A DNA stretch of 64,000 nucleotides, taken from NCBI RefSeq assembly GCF_037908215.1, contig NZ_JBBLZC010000021.1:31088-95087 (forward strand), written 5' to 3'. Below the pieces are notes generated by a model, which saw only the letters and a program-made list of their open reading frames with translations, ran no database searches and was not told the origin of the DNA. The translations under genes and the position numbers were made by a program. The DNA is from Benzoatithermus flavus (lineage in GTDB: Bacteria; Pseudomonadota; Alphaproteobacteria; Geminicoccales; Geminicoccaceae). Shown one piece after another: positions 43,601 through 51,381 of the stretch. Numbering within the stretch: position 1 is the first letter of the stretch; each line of letters begins with the position of its first letter.

Positions 43601-44002
43601 ACCTTCGCCGGCCTGGCCGCTGGGCAGCGAGCGGGAGGTCTGGTTGACCGAGGCGATCCAGGCCTCGAGCTCGCTGTCGATCGCAGCGCTCACCTCGTCG
43701 GCTTCAGGTGCCGCGGCCTCGTCGAGCGCCGCCATCAGCGTGGCGGCGGCATGCTCGCACTCGGAATAGACGAGGCAGGTGCAGGTGCTGGTGAGCTTGA
43801 TCCGGCCGCCGCGACCATTCTGGATGTTGATGCGCGTGATGTAGGGCGACCTGCGCTCGCTGCGCACGCGGCCGGTGATCGAGCGCCCGTCCCGCTCGAC
43901 GTTGATCTCCATGACCGCGCTCTGCTCTCGCAGCGATTCGGCCTTGTGCCAGGTCGACGGCGGAAAGAGACGTTCCAGGTCAGTCCGTGTAAAGGCAAGC
44001 AT
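40664..44002 (-). CDS. SWIM zinc-finger SNF2-family helicase/ATPase
   Basis: A 1112-aa large DNA translocase of the RapA/SNF2 group. An N-terminal SWIM zinc finger (STCTCLVYSECEHAAATL) is at about residues 72-90. The ATPase core has Walker A DDMGLGKTIQT near residue 680, the DEAQ box VVLDEAQAIKN, motif III ALSGTPMEN, and the C-terminal lobe with VIHYDPWWNPAVEAQATDRA and HRIGQ. SWIM-SNF2 proteins occur widely in bacteria and their roles are mostly unknown; some lie in defence or repair contexts. Nothing nearby indicates a defence island. The start is the ATG at 44002, with AAAAGTAAAACAGG upstream. Confidence 0.92.
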   Translation of the reverse strand: MLAFTRTDLERLFPPSTWHKAESLREQSAVMEINVERDGRSITGRVRSERRSPYITRINIQNGRGGRIKLTSTCTCLVYSECEHAAATLMAALDEAAAPEADEVSAAIDSELEAWIASVNQTSRSLPSGQAGEGDDCVLYILEPAQRLWRDTASIQPVAVSTFRARRLRGGLYGREHPLAISNLVAEDPASFVGIEDQVIGRLLGGGNAQTKRLGTAGDGDTLRRMLETGRCHWRNGQSQALKAGEPRPGRFSWRFDSEGQQHAVCELEQGGDEILVVSLGEPWYIDLEKHECGPIETKVPYRVARLLLKAPPVPAAVATLVRQKLQPSAAALPLPEPLRKRERLEVRPTPVLHLHCPRVTISRGMGWKREEQEVDLPLARVSFDYAGAEVGWQDGRTEINHVKDNRLLVLPRDTLYEVQMVERLNALGLQPLGPTGLGKFANDEQRQDFTFEEDEDDDVSMRWVEFNHRDLPNLAKEGWRITFSDEYPYRVAQPADSWKVEINDSGIDWFELDLGIEVDGERVPLLPILLDLFERAPEDMTPAALEEFGEDCVYGTLPDGRLLPIPAYRLKAMLEALYELFASHKITRDGGIKLSRAEMTRLTAIETALPNGALRWEGGEMLRDLARRLASTSEIPAAAPPKGLKAKLRHYQEEGYSWLQFLASLGLSGVLADDMGLGKTIQTLAHILAEKEQGRLTRPCLIVAPTSLVPTWRNEARKFTPDLEVLVLHGNERRELFDEIDSHDVVLTSYALLLRDKDLLLAHRYRMVVLDEAQAIKNPATKLARTACQIQADHRIALSGTPMENHLGELWSVFHFLMPGFLGDRETFRRVFRNQIEKEGDAARQALLASRVRPFLLRRTKEQVAAELPPKQEVVREIELTEAQRDLYESVRLSMHQRVREEIQQRGLARSNIAILEALLKLRQVCCDPRLLKSGQGSEVTSAKFELLMEMLPNMVEAGRHIIVFSQFVEMLDLIDEALTAAKIPFVKLTGQTKDRETPVRRFQNGEVPIFLISLKAGGTGLTLTRADTVIHYDPWWNPAVEAQATDRAHRIGQDKTVFVYKLISSGTVEEKMVELQAKKQALVDSVLSGSAAGLSFTEEDIDALFAPLPE

Positions 44003-44280
44003 AGGCCTGTTTTACTTTTTGGAGTTGTTGTTGTCGGCAGTTAGTGGTCGAGAAAACGCCTCCGGCTCGGCCATGGCCCGCCGGGCTCGTCCGAAGACGT
44101 CTGCCACTGCACTTCCATGTTCACCCGCTTGTTGCGCATCCCAGCCAACCTCAGGTTCAGCAGCGGGACGACAAACTGAAACGTATACACGACAAACCGC
44201 AAGTTTTGGCAACCTCCAAGGCGACACGGTCGCAGGGTTGAACCCGCCATCAGCGGATGCATCCAGCGGCTCCGGCCGCT
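44003..44280. other. AT-richer intergenic region
   Basis: About 280 bases between the helicase start and the sensor kinase stop. It is less GC-rich than the flanks and has a repeated ACGACAAAC at about 44170 and 44189. A 73-codon frame on the minus strand (44041-44262) has no known domain and weak start signals, so I do not call it. The helicase promoter should lie here. Confidence 0.45.
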
Positions 44281-45669
44281 TCATGCGTCAGCATGCCGCA
44301 CCTTGGAACGGGGATCCGCTGCATCCTCGCTGCCCGGCAGGATCAGTTCCGCCCGTAGGCCACCCAGCGAGGAGCGCGCGAGAACGATCTCGCCATCGTA
44401 GATCTGGGCAATGTCCCGCACAATGGAAAGCCCCAGACCGCTGCCCGGCACACGCTCATCGAGTCGCATGCCGCGAGCGAACACGGCCTCACGCGCCGCC
44501 TCGTCGAGGCCGGGACCATCGTCCTCGACGAGGAGATGCAGCCGCCCATCCTCGATTCGAGACGCCACGCGAACCCGCGACCGCGCCCACTTGCAGGCGT
44601 TGTCGAGCAGGTTCCCGAGCATCTCCTCGAGGTCGGCCGCCGCCCCCAGAAAACCATGCTGCAACGGGACGACAGTTTCAATCACGATCTCGTGAGCAGT
44701 TGCGACGGGGCCAAGAACGCGTACCAGAGCGTCGACACTGGCCGCGACCGGAACAATACCTCGATGTGCCCGCTGATGACTCTGGGCGCGGGCGCGTGCG
44801 AGCTGGTGCTCGATCAGTGTCTGCATGCGGGCGACCTGCTCGCGGATCGGGGCGCCCGCTTCGCCCAGCCGGTCGGCCTCGAGCAGGAGAAGCTGCAGCG
44901 AGGTCTTGAGCCCGTGAGCGAGATCACCGGCCTGCGCCCGCGCCCGCTCGAGCAGCTTGGTCTGATGCTCGAGCAGCGCGTTGAGTTCGTCGACGAGCGG
45001 GCTGACCTCGATCGGAAAGCGGCCTTCGAGCCGGTCCATCGCACCGGAGCGTACCCGGGCCAGCGCTGCGCTGAGCCGCGCCAGCGGCAGGAGGCCTACC
45101 TTCACCTGCAGGCTCGAGGCGGCGAGGAGCGCTGCCGCCAGGATGGCGAGGTCCAGCGCCAGGAGCCGGTCGAACCGGCCGGTCACGGTCGCGATCTCGG
45201 CCGTGGGCAGCGCGACCGCGACCCGGATCGGGGCGTTTGGCGTTTCCTCGAACCGGACGAGCCGCTCGAGCACGCGCACCGTGCCGAGCCCCTGCACCGT
45301 GTCCTCGTGCCGGTGCAGATCGCCCGCTGCCGGCGCATCGGGCTCGAGCGAGAGCGACTGATCCCAGAGCGAGCGCGAGCGCAAGGCCGGCCCGCCCGCG
45401 GGCTCGACCTGCCAGTAGCGCCCGCCGTAAGGCGTGCGGAATCGGGGATCGCCCGGCGGATCGACGAGGATCACCGTGCCGTCCGGCTGCCGCTGCAGGC
45501 CGGCCGTGATCTGGTTGAGCTGGACCAGGAGCTCGGCATCGTACTGGGCGGTGACGTGGTTGCGGAACAATGCCGAGAGGACGAGCCCGGTGCCGAGCAC
45601 GGCGAGCGTGATCAGCACCGCGGCCGCGGCGAGCAGGCGCAGCCGCAGCGAGCCACCGCTCCCGGTCAC
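44281..45669 (-). CDS. PhoQ/QseC-like sensor histidine kinase
   Basis: A 462-aa membrane kinase: a helix near the N-terminus (LLAAAAVLITLAVLGTGLVL), a periplasmic sensor, a second helix (LLALDLAILAAALLAASSLQ), a HAMP-like linker and the kinase core. The His box is GDLAHGLKTSLQLLLLEADR. It has Ser where relatives have Pro (LKTPL), a small deviation. G boxes are EDDGPGLD and SGLGLSIVRDI. The GTG start at 45669 overlaps the response-regulator stop (GTGA). It is coupled to the OmpR-type regulator and the PepSY gene before it. Confidence 0.9.
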   Translation of the reverse strand: MTGSGGSLRLRLLAAAAVLITLAVLGTGLVLSALFRNHVTAQYDAELLVQLNQITAGLQRQPDGTVILVDPPGDPRFRTPYGGRYWQVEPAGGPALRSRSLWDQSLSLEPDAPAAGDLHRHEDTVQGLGTVRVLERLVRFEETPNAPIRVAVALPTAEIATVTGRFDRLLALDLAILAAALLAASSLQVKVGLLPLARLSAALARVRSGAMDRLEGRFPIEVSPLVDELNALLEHQTKLLERARAQAGDLAHGLKTSLQLLLLEADRLGEAGAPIREQVARMQTLIEHQLARARAQSHQRAHRGIVPVAASVDALVRVLGPVATAHEIVIETVVPLQHGFLGAAADLEEMLGNLLDNACKWARSRVRVASRIEDGRLHLLVEDDGPGLDEAAREAVFARGMRLDERVPGSGLGLSIVRDIAQIYDGEIVLARSSLGGLRAELILPGSEDAADPRSKVRHADA

Positions 45670-46337
45670 GCGGGTGCACTCAGGCGGTAGCCGAGGCCGC
45701 GCACGGTCGAAATCGCCTCGCGGCCGAGCTTCTTGCGCAGGCGACCGATCAGGACCTCGATCGTGTTGGAATCGCGATCGAAATCCTGGGCGTAGACGTG
45801 CTCGGTGAGCTCGCTCTGCGAGACGATCTGGCCGGGGCGGTGCATGAGGTAGGCGAGAATGCGATACTCCAGGGCGGTGAGGGTCACCGGAGCGCCGTTC
45901 AGGGTGACGCGCGCGGTACGGGTGTCGAGCTCGATGGCGCCGCTGCGCAGGATCGGGCTGGCATGGCCGCTCGCCCGGCGCAGGAGCGCCCGGAGCCGGG
46001 CCAGGAGCTCCTCGGTGGCGAAGGGTTTGGCGAGATAGTCGTCCGCACCGGCGTCGATGCCTTCGACCTTCTCGCGCCAGCTTCCGCGCGCGGTCAGGAT
46101 CAGGACGGGAAAGTTCCGGCCCGCCGCCCGCCAAGCGCGCAGAATCGAGAGCCCGTCCCGCTTGGGCAGGCCGAGATCGAGCACGACGGCATCATAGGGC
46201 TCGGTGTCGCCCAGGAAATGGGCCTCCTCGCCGTCGGCGGCGCGGTCGACCACGTAGCCGGCGTCGGTCAGCGCCTCCTCGAGATGCCGGCCGATGCCGG
46301 GCTCGTCCTCGACCACCAGCACACGCACCGCGCTCAA
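45666..46337 (-). CDS. OmpR-family response regulator
   Basis: A 223-aa regulator with an N-terminal receiver (VLVVEDEPGIGRHLEEAL; phosphoacceptor Asp in AVVLDLGLPKRDG) and a C-terminal winged helix (SQSELTEHVYAQDFDRDSN). The winged helix binds tandem direct repeats in this family. Three CTGAACG repeats lie upstream of the PepSY gene. It overlaps both the PepSY gene (ATGA) and the kinase gene (GTGA), so the whole set is one translational unit. Confidence 0.93.
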   Translation of the reverse strand: MSAVRVLVVEDEPGIGRHLEEALTDAGYVVDRAADGEEAHFLGDTEPYDAVVLDLGLPKRDGLSILRAWRAAGRNFPVLILTARGSWREKVEGIDAGADDYLAKPFATEELLARLRALLRRASGHASPILRSGAIELDTRTARVTLNGAPVTLTALEYRILAYLMHRPGQIVSQSELTEHVYAQDFDRDSNTIEVLIGRLRKKLGREAISTVRGLGYRLSAPA

Positions 46338-46672
46338 TCCTTCCCTTTGCCACGGCCCCGCTCGCCGGGCGCTGCCGGCAGCACGGCGCGGGTCGCGGCG
46401 TCGATCCAGATCTTGCCGATGATGCCGCCGGGGCTCAGCGTCTCGACCTGGTAGACCCAGCGCCCGCCGAGCTCCTTGAGCTCGATCTCGAGGATCGTGC
46501 CGGGCCGGGCGCGCCGGGCGATCGCCAGGATCTCCTCGAGCGGCGCTATCTCGCCTCGGCGCAGCGCCCGATAGGCCCGGTCCTGATCGTGATCGTCGTC
46601 ATCGGCCAGGGTTGAGCCGGCGGCCAGCACCGCCAGCGCCAGTGCCATCATCAGGAGCCGGCGGCTGCGCAT
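46334..46672 (-). CDS. Exported PepSY-domain protein
   Basis: A 112-aa periplasmic protein. The signal peptide is SRRLLMMALALAVLAAGS, followed by a PepSY-type fold (ALRRGEIAPLEEILAIARRA; EIELKELGGRWVYQVETLSP) and a basic C-terminus. PepSY proteins inhibit peptidases or contact metal/redox systems. In many proteobacteria such a gene leads a PhoPQ/QseBC-like two-component operon and may tune the sensor. The ATG at 46672 is chosen over 46753 because it starts the signal peptide. Confidence 0.85.
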   Translation of the reverse strand: MRSRRLLMMALALAVLAAGSTLADDDDHDQDRAYRALRRGEIAPLEEILAIARRARPGTILEIELKELGGRWVYQVETLSPGGIIGKIWIDAATRAVLPAAPGERGRGKGKD

Positions 46673-46711
46673 GATTCTCCGACCTCGAGCAGGGAGCGGC
46701 AATCTGCTCCT

Positions 46712-46743
46712 CTGAACGCGGGCACCTGAACGGCACCTGAACG
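46712..46743. promoter_or_regulatory. Triple CTGAACG direct-repeat operator
   Basis: CTGAACG occurs at 46712-46718, 46726-46732 and 46737-46743. The last two are part of the 11-base repeat GCACCTGAACG, one helical turn apart, which is the usual spacing for OmpR-family regulators. The repeats sit in the 150-base gap between the leftward PepSY operon and the rightward PepSY/cytochrome genes, so both can be controlled. That the adjacent regulator binds here is inference. Confidence 0.6.
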
Positions 46744-46821
46744 GCTCGTTCACGCCTCGCTCAGATCAGGGCCGCTACAAGCCACGCCGTCAACCGGACC
46801 CGATAACGCAAGGAGTCGACG

Positions 46822-47094
46822 ATGCGTGGAATTGGCTTCGCTCTCGCCCTGGGGATCGCGATTTCGGGCGCAGTGCCCGCCTTCGCCGCCGAGCTGTGCA
46901 AGGAGCACCCGAAGGACCAGTGGCTCAAGCCCGAGCAGATCAAGACCAAGGCCGAGGAGCTGGGCTATCAGGTGCGCTCGGTCGGCGAGGACGAGGGCTG
47001 CCTCGAGGTCAAGGGCGTGAACAAGGAGGGCAAGAAGGTCGAGGTTTACTTCGATCCGACCACGGCCGAGGTCGTGAAGACGAAGGGAGGCTGA
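46822..47094 (+). CDS. Small exported PepSY-like protein
   Basis: A 90-aa protein with a signal peptide (GIGFALALGIAISGAVPAFA) and a single PepSY-like domain that contains two cysteines (LCKEHPKD; DEGCLEVKGVNKEGKKVEVY). It ends LDP-like with YFDPTTAEVVKTKGG. It is transcribed with the cytochrome b561 gene, whose ATG is two bases after its stop. A partner role with the cytochrome, perhaps in metal or peroxide stress, is inference. Confidence 0.82.
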   Translation: MRGIGFALALGIAISGAVPAFAAELCKEHPKDQWLKPEQIKTKAEELGYQVRSVGEDEGCLEVKGVNKEGKKVEVYFDPTTAEVVKTKGG

Positions 47095-47096
47095 GC

Positions 47097-47642
47097 ATGA
47101 GAGCGCCGGCCGGTCCAGCCGCGGCCGAGGTTCGGGTCTGGGACCCGCTCGTCCGGCTGTTCCACTGGAGCCTCGTCGCCGCCTTCTTCACGGCCTTTCT
47201 CGCCGAGGAAGGCGAGACGCTTCACGACATGGCCGGTTACGTGGTCCTGGGCCTGATCGGCTTTCGCCTGGTCTGGGGCTTTGTCGGCCCGAAGCATGCG
47301 CGCTTTGCGGATTTCGTGCCGACCCCGCAGCGCCTCGTGGCCTACCTCGCCGGCCTCGTGCGCGGCAGGCCCGAGCGCTATCTCGGCCACAACCCGGCCG
47401 GTGGGGTCATGATCCTCCTCCTGCTCGCGGCCGTCCTCGTCACGGCCGGCAGCGGCTGGCTCATGACCACCGACCGGTTCTGGGGCGTGGACTGGGTCGA
47501 GGAGCTGCACGAGGTCGCCGCCTACGCGACCCTGGCCCTGATCGGCGTGCACATCGCCGGCGTGGTGGTCAGCAGCCTGCTCCACCGCGAGAACCTGGTG
47601 CGCGCCATGATCACCGGCCGCAAGCCGGCCCTGGCGGGCTGA
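47097..47642 (+). CDS. Cytochrome b561-type membrane protein
   Basis: A 181-aa four-helix protein of the cytochrome b561/YceI-associated or Ni-Fe hydrogenase b-subunit-like group. Candidate haem ligand histidines are in LVRLFHWSLVAAF, VGLHDMAGYVVLG-like helix 2, VEELHEVAAYATLALIG and GVHIAGVVVSSLLHRENL. It probably moves electrons from quinol to a periplasmic partner. It follows the PepSY-like gene and is convergent with the amidohydrolase, sharing a bidirectional terminator. Confidence 0.85.
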   Translation: MRAPAGPAAAEVRVWDPLVRLFHWSLVAAFFTAFLAEEGETLHDMAGYVVLGLIGFRLVWGFVGPKHARFADFVPTPQRLVAYLAGLVRGRPERYLGHNPAGGVMILLLLAAVLVTAGSGWLMTTDRFWGVDWVEELHEVAAYATLALIGVHIAGVVVSSLLHRENLVRAMITGRKPALAG

Positions 47643-47645
47643 CCC

Positions 47646-47676
47646 GAGCGGAGCGCCCGTGACGGGCGCTCCGCTC
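47646..47676. terminator. Bidirectional terminator between convergent genes
   Basis: GAGCGGAGCGCCC and GGGCGCTCCGCTC form a perfect 13-base-pair stem with a GTGAC loop. It starts four bases after the cytochrome stop codon and reaches into the stop codon of the amidohydrolase on the other strand. It should end transcription from both sides. Confidence 0.8.
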
Positions 47677-48964
47677 AGATCCCGGTGGAGAGCCGCAGCA
47701 GGCTCACCGCCGGCGGCCTGCCAGGCAGGTCGAGACGCGACACGCGCGGTGCCGCCTGCGCCACGATCCGTCCGCCCCGCAGCACGAACAGACGCGCGGC
47801 CTTGAGCCGGATCGCCTCGATCGGGTCGGCGGCCTCGAGCACGACGAGATCGGCGCGACAGCCGGGCTCGATGCCGTAGCCCTCGAGGCCCATGATCCGG
47901 GCCGGCTCGGTCGTCACCGAATCAAAGCAGGCGCGCACAGCGTCCAGGCTCGTCATCTGACCGACATGCACCGCCATGTGCGCGACCTCGAGCATGTCGC
48001 CCGAGCCGAACGAGTACCAGGGGTCCATGACGCAGTCGTGGCCGAAGGCGACGGTCACACCGGCCGCCTTCAGCTCCGGTACGCGCGTCATGCCCCGGCG
48101 CTTGGGGTAGGTGTCGTGCCGGCCCTGGAGCGTGATGTTGACGAGCGGGTTCGCGATCGCGGCGACGCCGGCCTCGGCGATCAGCGGGATCAGCTTACTG
48201 GCATAGTAATTGTCCATGCTGTGCATGGAGGTCAGGTGCGAGCCGGCCACGCGCCCTTGCAATCCCAGGCGCTGGGTCTCGTAGGCCAAGGTCTCGATGT
48301 GGCGCGACAGCGGGTCGTCGCTCTCGTCGCAGTGCATGTCGACCATGAGGCCGCGTTCGGCCGCGATCTCGCACAGCTCCGCCACCGAGCGGCGCCCGTC
48401 CTCCATGGTGCGCTCGAAGTGCGGGATGCCGCCCACGATGTCGACGCCGAGGTCGAGCGCTCGCAGCACGTTCGCCCGCGCACCGGGATAGCGATAGAAC
48501 CCGTCCTGCGGGAAGGCCACGAGCTGGAGCGTGAGATAGGGGGCGACCTGCCGCTTGACCTCGAGCAGCGCCTCCACGCCCACGAGCCGGTCGTCGCAGA
48601 CATCGACGTGGCTGCGGATGGCGCCGATGCCTTGTGCTACCGCCATGTCGCAATAGGCCAGCGCGCGCTCGATCACCGCCTCGTGGGTGAGGAGCGGCTT
48701 GAGCTCGCTCCAGAGCTGGATGCCCTCGAGCAGCGTGCCCGAGCGGTTGAGCCGCGGCAGGCCGAGCGAGAGCGTCGCGTCCATGTGGAAGTGGCAGTCG
48801 ACGAAGGGTGGCGTCACCAGCCGGCCCGAGACGTCGAGCTCCTCCTGCCCGCGCGCGTCGATGGCGGGCCCTACGGCCTGGATCAGGCCGTCCTTGATGA
48901 GGATGTCGTGATTCTGCCGGCCGTCCGGCAGATTGGCGCCGCGCAGGATGAGATCGGGCTGCAA
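47675..48964 (-). CDS. Cytosine-deaminase-like amidohydrolase
   Basis: A 429-aa metal-dependent hydrolase of the CodA/amidohydrolase type. The metal site is visible: HxH in FVDCHFHMDATL, H and E in VDMHCDESDDPL, H in GSHLTSMHSM and D in FGHDCVMDPWYSFGSGD. It resembles cytosine deaminases and related pyrimidine/triazine hydrolases. The nearby BMP-type nucleobase/nucleoside importer supports a nucleobase or related cyclic amide substrate. Exact specificity is not shown by the sequence. Confidence 0.87.
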   Translation of the reverse strand: MQPDLILRGANLPDGRQNHDILIKDGLIQAVGPAIDARGQEELDVSGRLVTPPFVDCHFHMDATLSLGLPRLNRSGTLLEGIQLWSELKPLLTHEAVIERALAYCDMAVAQGIGAIRSHVDVCDDRLVGVEALLEVKRQVAPYLTLQLVAFPQDGFYRYPGARANVLRALDLGVDIVGGIPHFERTMEDGRRSVAELCEIAAERGLMVDMHCDESDDPLSRHIETLAYETQRLGLQGRVAGSHLTSMHSMDNYYASKLIPLIAEAGVAAIANPLVNITLQGRHDTYPKRRGMTRVPELKAAGVTVAFGHDCVMDPWYSFGSGDMLEVAHMAVHVGQMTSLDAVRACFDSVTTEPARIMGLEGYGIEPGCRADLVVLEAADPIEAIRLKAARLFVLRGGRIVAQAAPRVSRLDLPGRPPAVSLLRLSTGI

Positions 48965-49107
48965 GGAAGCAGTCTCCTACAAGGAACGCTGCCGGACATG
49001 TTGCCGGCTCCATCAACGGGCGCGACGATGGCGGTTTGCCAGGTCGCGAGCAAGATACCGTCGGTGCCGATGCGCGGGTAAGATCCTTCGAGATGGTGTG
49101 GACGGTT

Positions 49108-49212
49108 TCAGGGTGCGCGGACCGAGACGGCGAGACCCTGCCCCGTGGCGCGCTGGATCGGGGCCCGATCGAAGGTGACGAAGGTCTCGCCGTCGGCCGC
49201 CAACCCGTCGAG
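49108..49212 (-). pseudogene. VapC-like PIN-domain toxin remnant
   Basis: The minus-strand frame reads LDGLAADGETFVTFDRAPIQ then RATGQGLAVSVRAP and a stop, which resembles the end of a VapC PIN-domain toxin. There is no N-terminal part with the catalytic Asp residues. It lies between the ABC importer and the amidohydrolase. It is a short decayed piece, so the call is based on one motif. Confidence 0.5.
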
Positions 49213-49261
49213 AGTTCATGCTCTCCAGCTGACGGGTGGTCCTTCGTGCTTCGCGCAACCG

Positions 49262-49361
49262 CACACGTCTCGATCCGGCTGGGCGGCCAGGGCTTCGTGC
49301 GCCGCAGCACGACGACTTCACCTTTATCCTCGACCTCGAATTCCGTGCCCGCCTGCCGGGC
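49262..49361 (-). pseudogene. VapB/AbrB-type antitoxin remnant
   Basis: A frame just upstream of the PIN remnant reads QAGTEFEVEDKGEVVVLRRT, the typical end of an AbrB/MazE-fold antitoxin, and then loses homology. A short ATLTLSG piece of the same fold's first strand is visible in another frame, so the start is broken by a frameshift or deletion. Order (antitoxin before toxin) fits a former vapBC operon. Confidence 0.4.
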
Positions 49362-49393
49362 CGGACAGGGTCAAGGTCGCGCCCTCGGCGCGT

Positions 49394-50338
49394 TCAGCGC
49401 TGACCCTTCAGATAAGGCCGCATCAACGCCAGCGGATAGGCGGCCCGGCGCGAGACCAGGACGAGCGCCAGAATGCTCAGGAGATAGGGCAGCATCAGGA
49501 AGAGCTGGTAGGGCACGGCGCCGCCCACGACCTGCTGCAGGCGGACCTGGAAGGCGTCGAACGCGCCGAACAGGATGGCACCCAGAAGCGCCTTGCCGGG
49601 GCGCCAGGAGGCGAAGACGACGAGAGCGATGCAGATCCAGCCGCGGCCGTTGACCATGCCGAAGAAGAAGGCGTTGAAGGCGGAAAGGGTGAGAAAGGCG
49701 CCGCCCACGGCCATGAGGGCACTGCCGAAGACGACCGCACCGATCCGCAGCGCGTAGACGTCGATGCCCTGCGCCTCGACGGCGGCCGGGTTCTCGCCGA
49801 CGGCACGGATCGCGAGGCCCAAGGGCGTGCGGTAGAGCAGCCAAGCGAGCCCCGGCACGAGGGCGAGTGCGGCGAGGGTGAGGGCGGTCTGCTGGGCGAG
49901 GACGGGGCCGATCACCGGGATGCTCGCGAGCCAGCCCTCGGCCAGAGGCGGGAAGGGCTCGATCCGGGGTGGGGTCGAGACGTTGGGCAGCAGCACGCGG
50001 TAGGTGTAGGAGGCAACGCTCGTGCTCAAAAGCGTGATGCCGATGCCGGTCACGTGCTGGGATAGGCCGAGCGGCACCGTGAGCAGGCCGTGGACGAGTC
50101 CCGCCAGCATCCCCACCGAGGCCGCCAGCGCCACGCCCGCCCACAAAGGAGCCCCCTCGTAGACCGCGAGCCAGCCCACCATCGCACCCAGCGTCATGAT
50201 GCCTTCGATGCCGAGGTTGAGGACACCGGCGCGCTCGCAGATCAGCTCGCCCAGCGTACCGTAGATCAAGGGCGTGGCGATTCGGAGCGTCGCCGCCCAG
50301 AAGCTCGCCTGGAGGAGGATGTCGAAGGCTTCGGTCAT
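49394..50338 (-). CDS. BMP-type ABC transporter permease 2
   Basis: A 314-aa inner-membrane permease of the BPD_transp_2 type with about eight helices (EAFDILLQASFWAATLRIAT; GVLNLGIEGIMTLGAMVGWL; the EAA-like GENPAAVEAQGIDVYALRIG). This family imports nucleosides or purines with BMP-type binding proteins. It overlaps the partner permease by four bases (ATGA at 50335-50338). Confidence 0.92.
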   Translation of the reverse strand: MTEAFDILLQASFWAATLRIATPLIYGTLGELICERAGVLNLGIEGIMTLGAMVGWLAVYEGAPLWAGVALAASVGMLAGLVHGLLTVPLGLSQHVTGIGITLLSTSVASYTYRVLLPNVSTPPRIEPFPPLAEGWLASIPVIGPVLAQQTALTLAALALVPGLAWLLYRTPLGLAIRAVGENPAAVEAQGIDVYALRIGAVVFGSALMAVGGAFLTLSAFNAFFFGMVNGRGWICIALVVFASWRPGKALLGAILFGAFDAFQVRLQQVVGGAVPYQLFLMLPYLLSILALVLVSRRAAYPLALMRPYLKGQR

Positions 50339-51381
50339 CGGCGCAGCCGGTAGCGGGTAACGAGGCCGGCAAGGAGCATGGCGAGCAGCGAGAGCGCCAC
50401 CACGAGGTCGGCGATATAGCTGGGGACACCCACGGTACGGCTCATGCTGTCGGCGCCCACGAACACGCCGGCGACGAAGATGGCGGCCAAGACGACGCCC
50501 AAAGGGTCGAGCTGCGCCAGCATGGCGACGACGATGCCGCTGTAGCCGAAGCCCGGCGAGAGGTCCTGGGTGAGATAGCCCTTGAGGCCCATGACCTCGC
50601 CGGCCCCGGCGAGCCCCGCGAGCGCTCCCGAGATCAGCCCGGTGCGCAGGAAGACGCGCGCCACCGGCATGCCGGCGAAGCCCGCAGCCCGCGCGTTGCT
50701 GCCGACGGTGCGGGTCTCGAAGCCCCAGACGGTCCGCTCCATGTAGAGCCAGATCAGGGCGGCGGCAGACAGCGCCACGAGGAAGCCGGCATGGAGCCGG
50801 GTGCGCCCGATAAGGCGCGGCAGGGTCGCGGCATCGACCATGGGCGCCGATTGCGGCCAGCCCAGGCTCATCGGGTCCTTCATCGGCCCTTCCAGCATCA
50901 TGCCGACGAAGAGGAGTGCCACGAAGTTGAGGAGCAGCGTGGTCACGACCTCGTCGACGCCGAGCCGGAGCTTGAGCCAGGTCGGCCCGAGCATGAAGAG
51001 CGCGCCGGCGAGAGCGCTCGCGGCCAGGGCCAGCGGGATCAGGACGGGCGGGGCGAGGCTCAGGGCACCCGAGCCCAGCGCCACGGCGACGACCGCTCCC
51101 AAGTAGAGCTGGCCCTCGGCGCCGATGTTCCAGAGCCGCGCGCGGAACGCGACCGCGGCCGCGAGCCCGGTCAGGATCAAGGGCGTGGCGCGGGTCAGGG
51201 TCTCGGTGAGCGCGAAGGGCGAGCCCAGGCTCGCCACCGCCATCTGCCGGTAGGCGGCGAGCACGTCGGCTCCGGCGAGCGCGAGCGGAATCGCCGCCAG
51301 CGCCATGGCGAGCAGGATGGCGGCCACAGGCGATGCCACCACGAGCCAGCGCGGCGGGTGCGCGCGAACCTCAAGCCGCAT
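50335..51381 (-). CDS. BMP-type ABC transporter permease 1
   Basis: A 348-aa permease, partner of the next one. Family blocks are FRARLWNIGAEGQLYLGAVV and the loop VGSNARAAGFAGMPVARVFL. The pair forms the channel of a nucleoside/nucleobase importer. The ATPase gene upstream overlaps its start by 11 bases. Confidence 0.92.
   Translation of the reverse strand: MRLEVRAHPPRWLVVASPVAAILLAMALAAIPLALAGADVLAAYRQMAVASLGSPFALTETLTRATPLILTGLAAAVAFRARLWNIGAEGQLYLGAVVAVALGSGALSLAPPVLIPLALAASALAGALFMLGPTWLKLRLGVDEVVTTLLLNFVALLFVGMMLEGPMKDPMSLGWPQSAPMVDAATLPRLIGRTRLHAGFLVALSAAALIWLYMERTVWGFETRTVGSNARAAGFAGMPVARVFLRTGLISGALAGLAGAGEVMGLKGYLTQDLSPGFGYSGIVVAMLAQLDPLGVVLAAIFVAGVFVGADSMSRTVGVPSYIADLVVALSLLAMLLAGLVTRYRLRR

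Noticed and set aside
40664..44002. The helicase as part of a defence system such as DISARM or a similar island
   Set aside because: None of the expected partners (methyltransferase, phospholipase D, nuclease) is next to it; only an EamA exporter is.
44041..44262. A possible 73-aa gene in the gap beside the helicase
   Set aside because: No known domain, no ribosome binding site that I trust, and it sits in AT-richer leader sequence.
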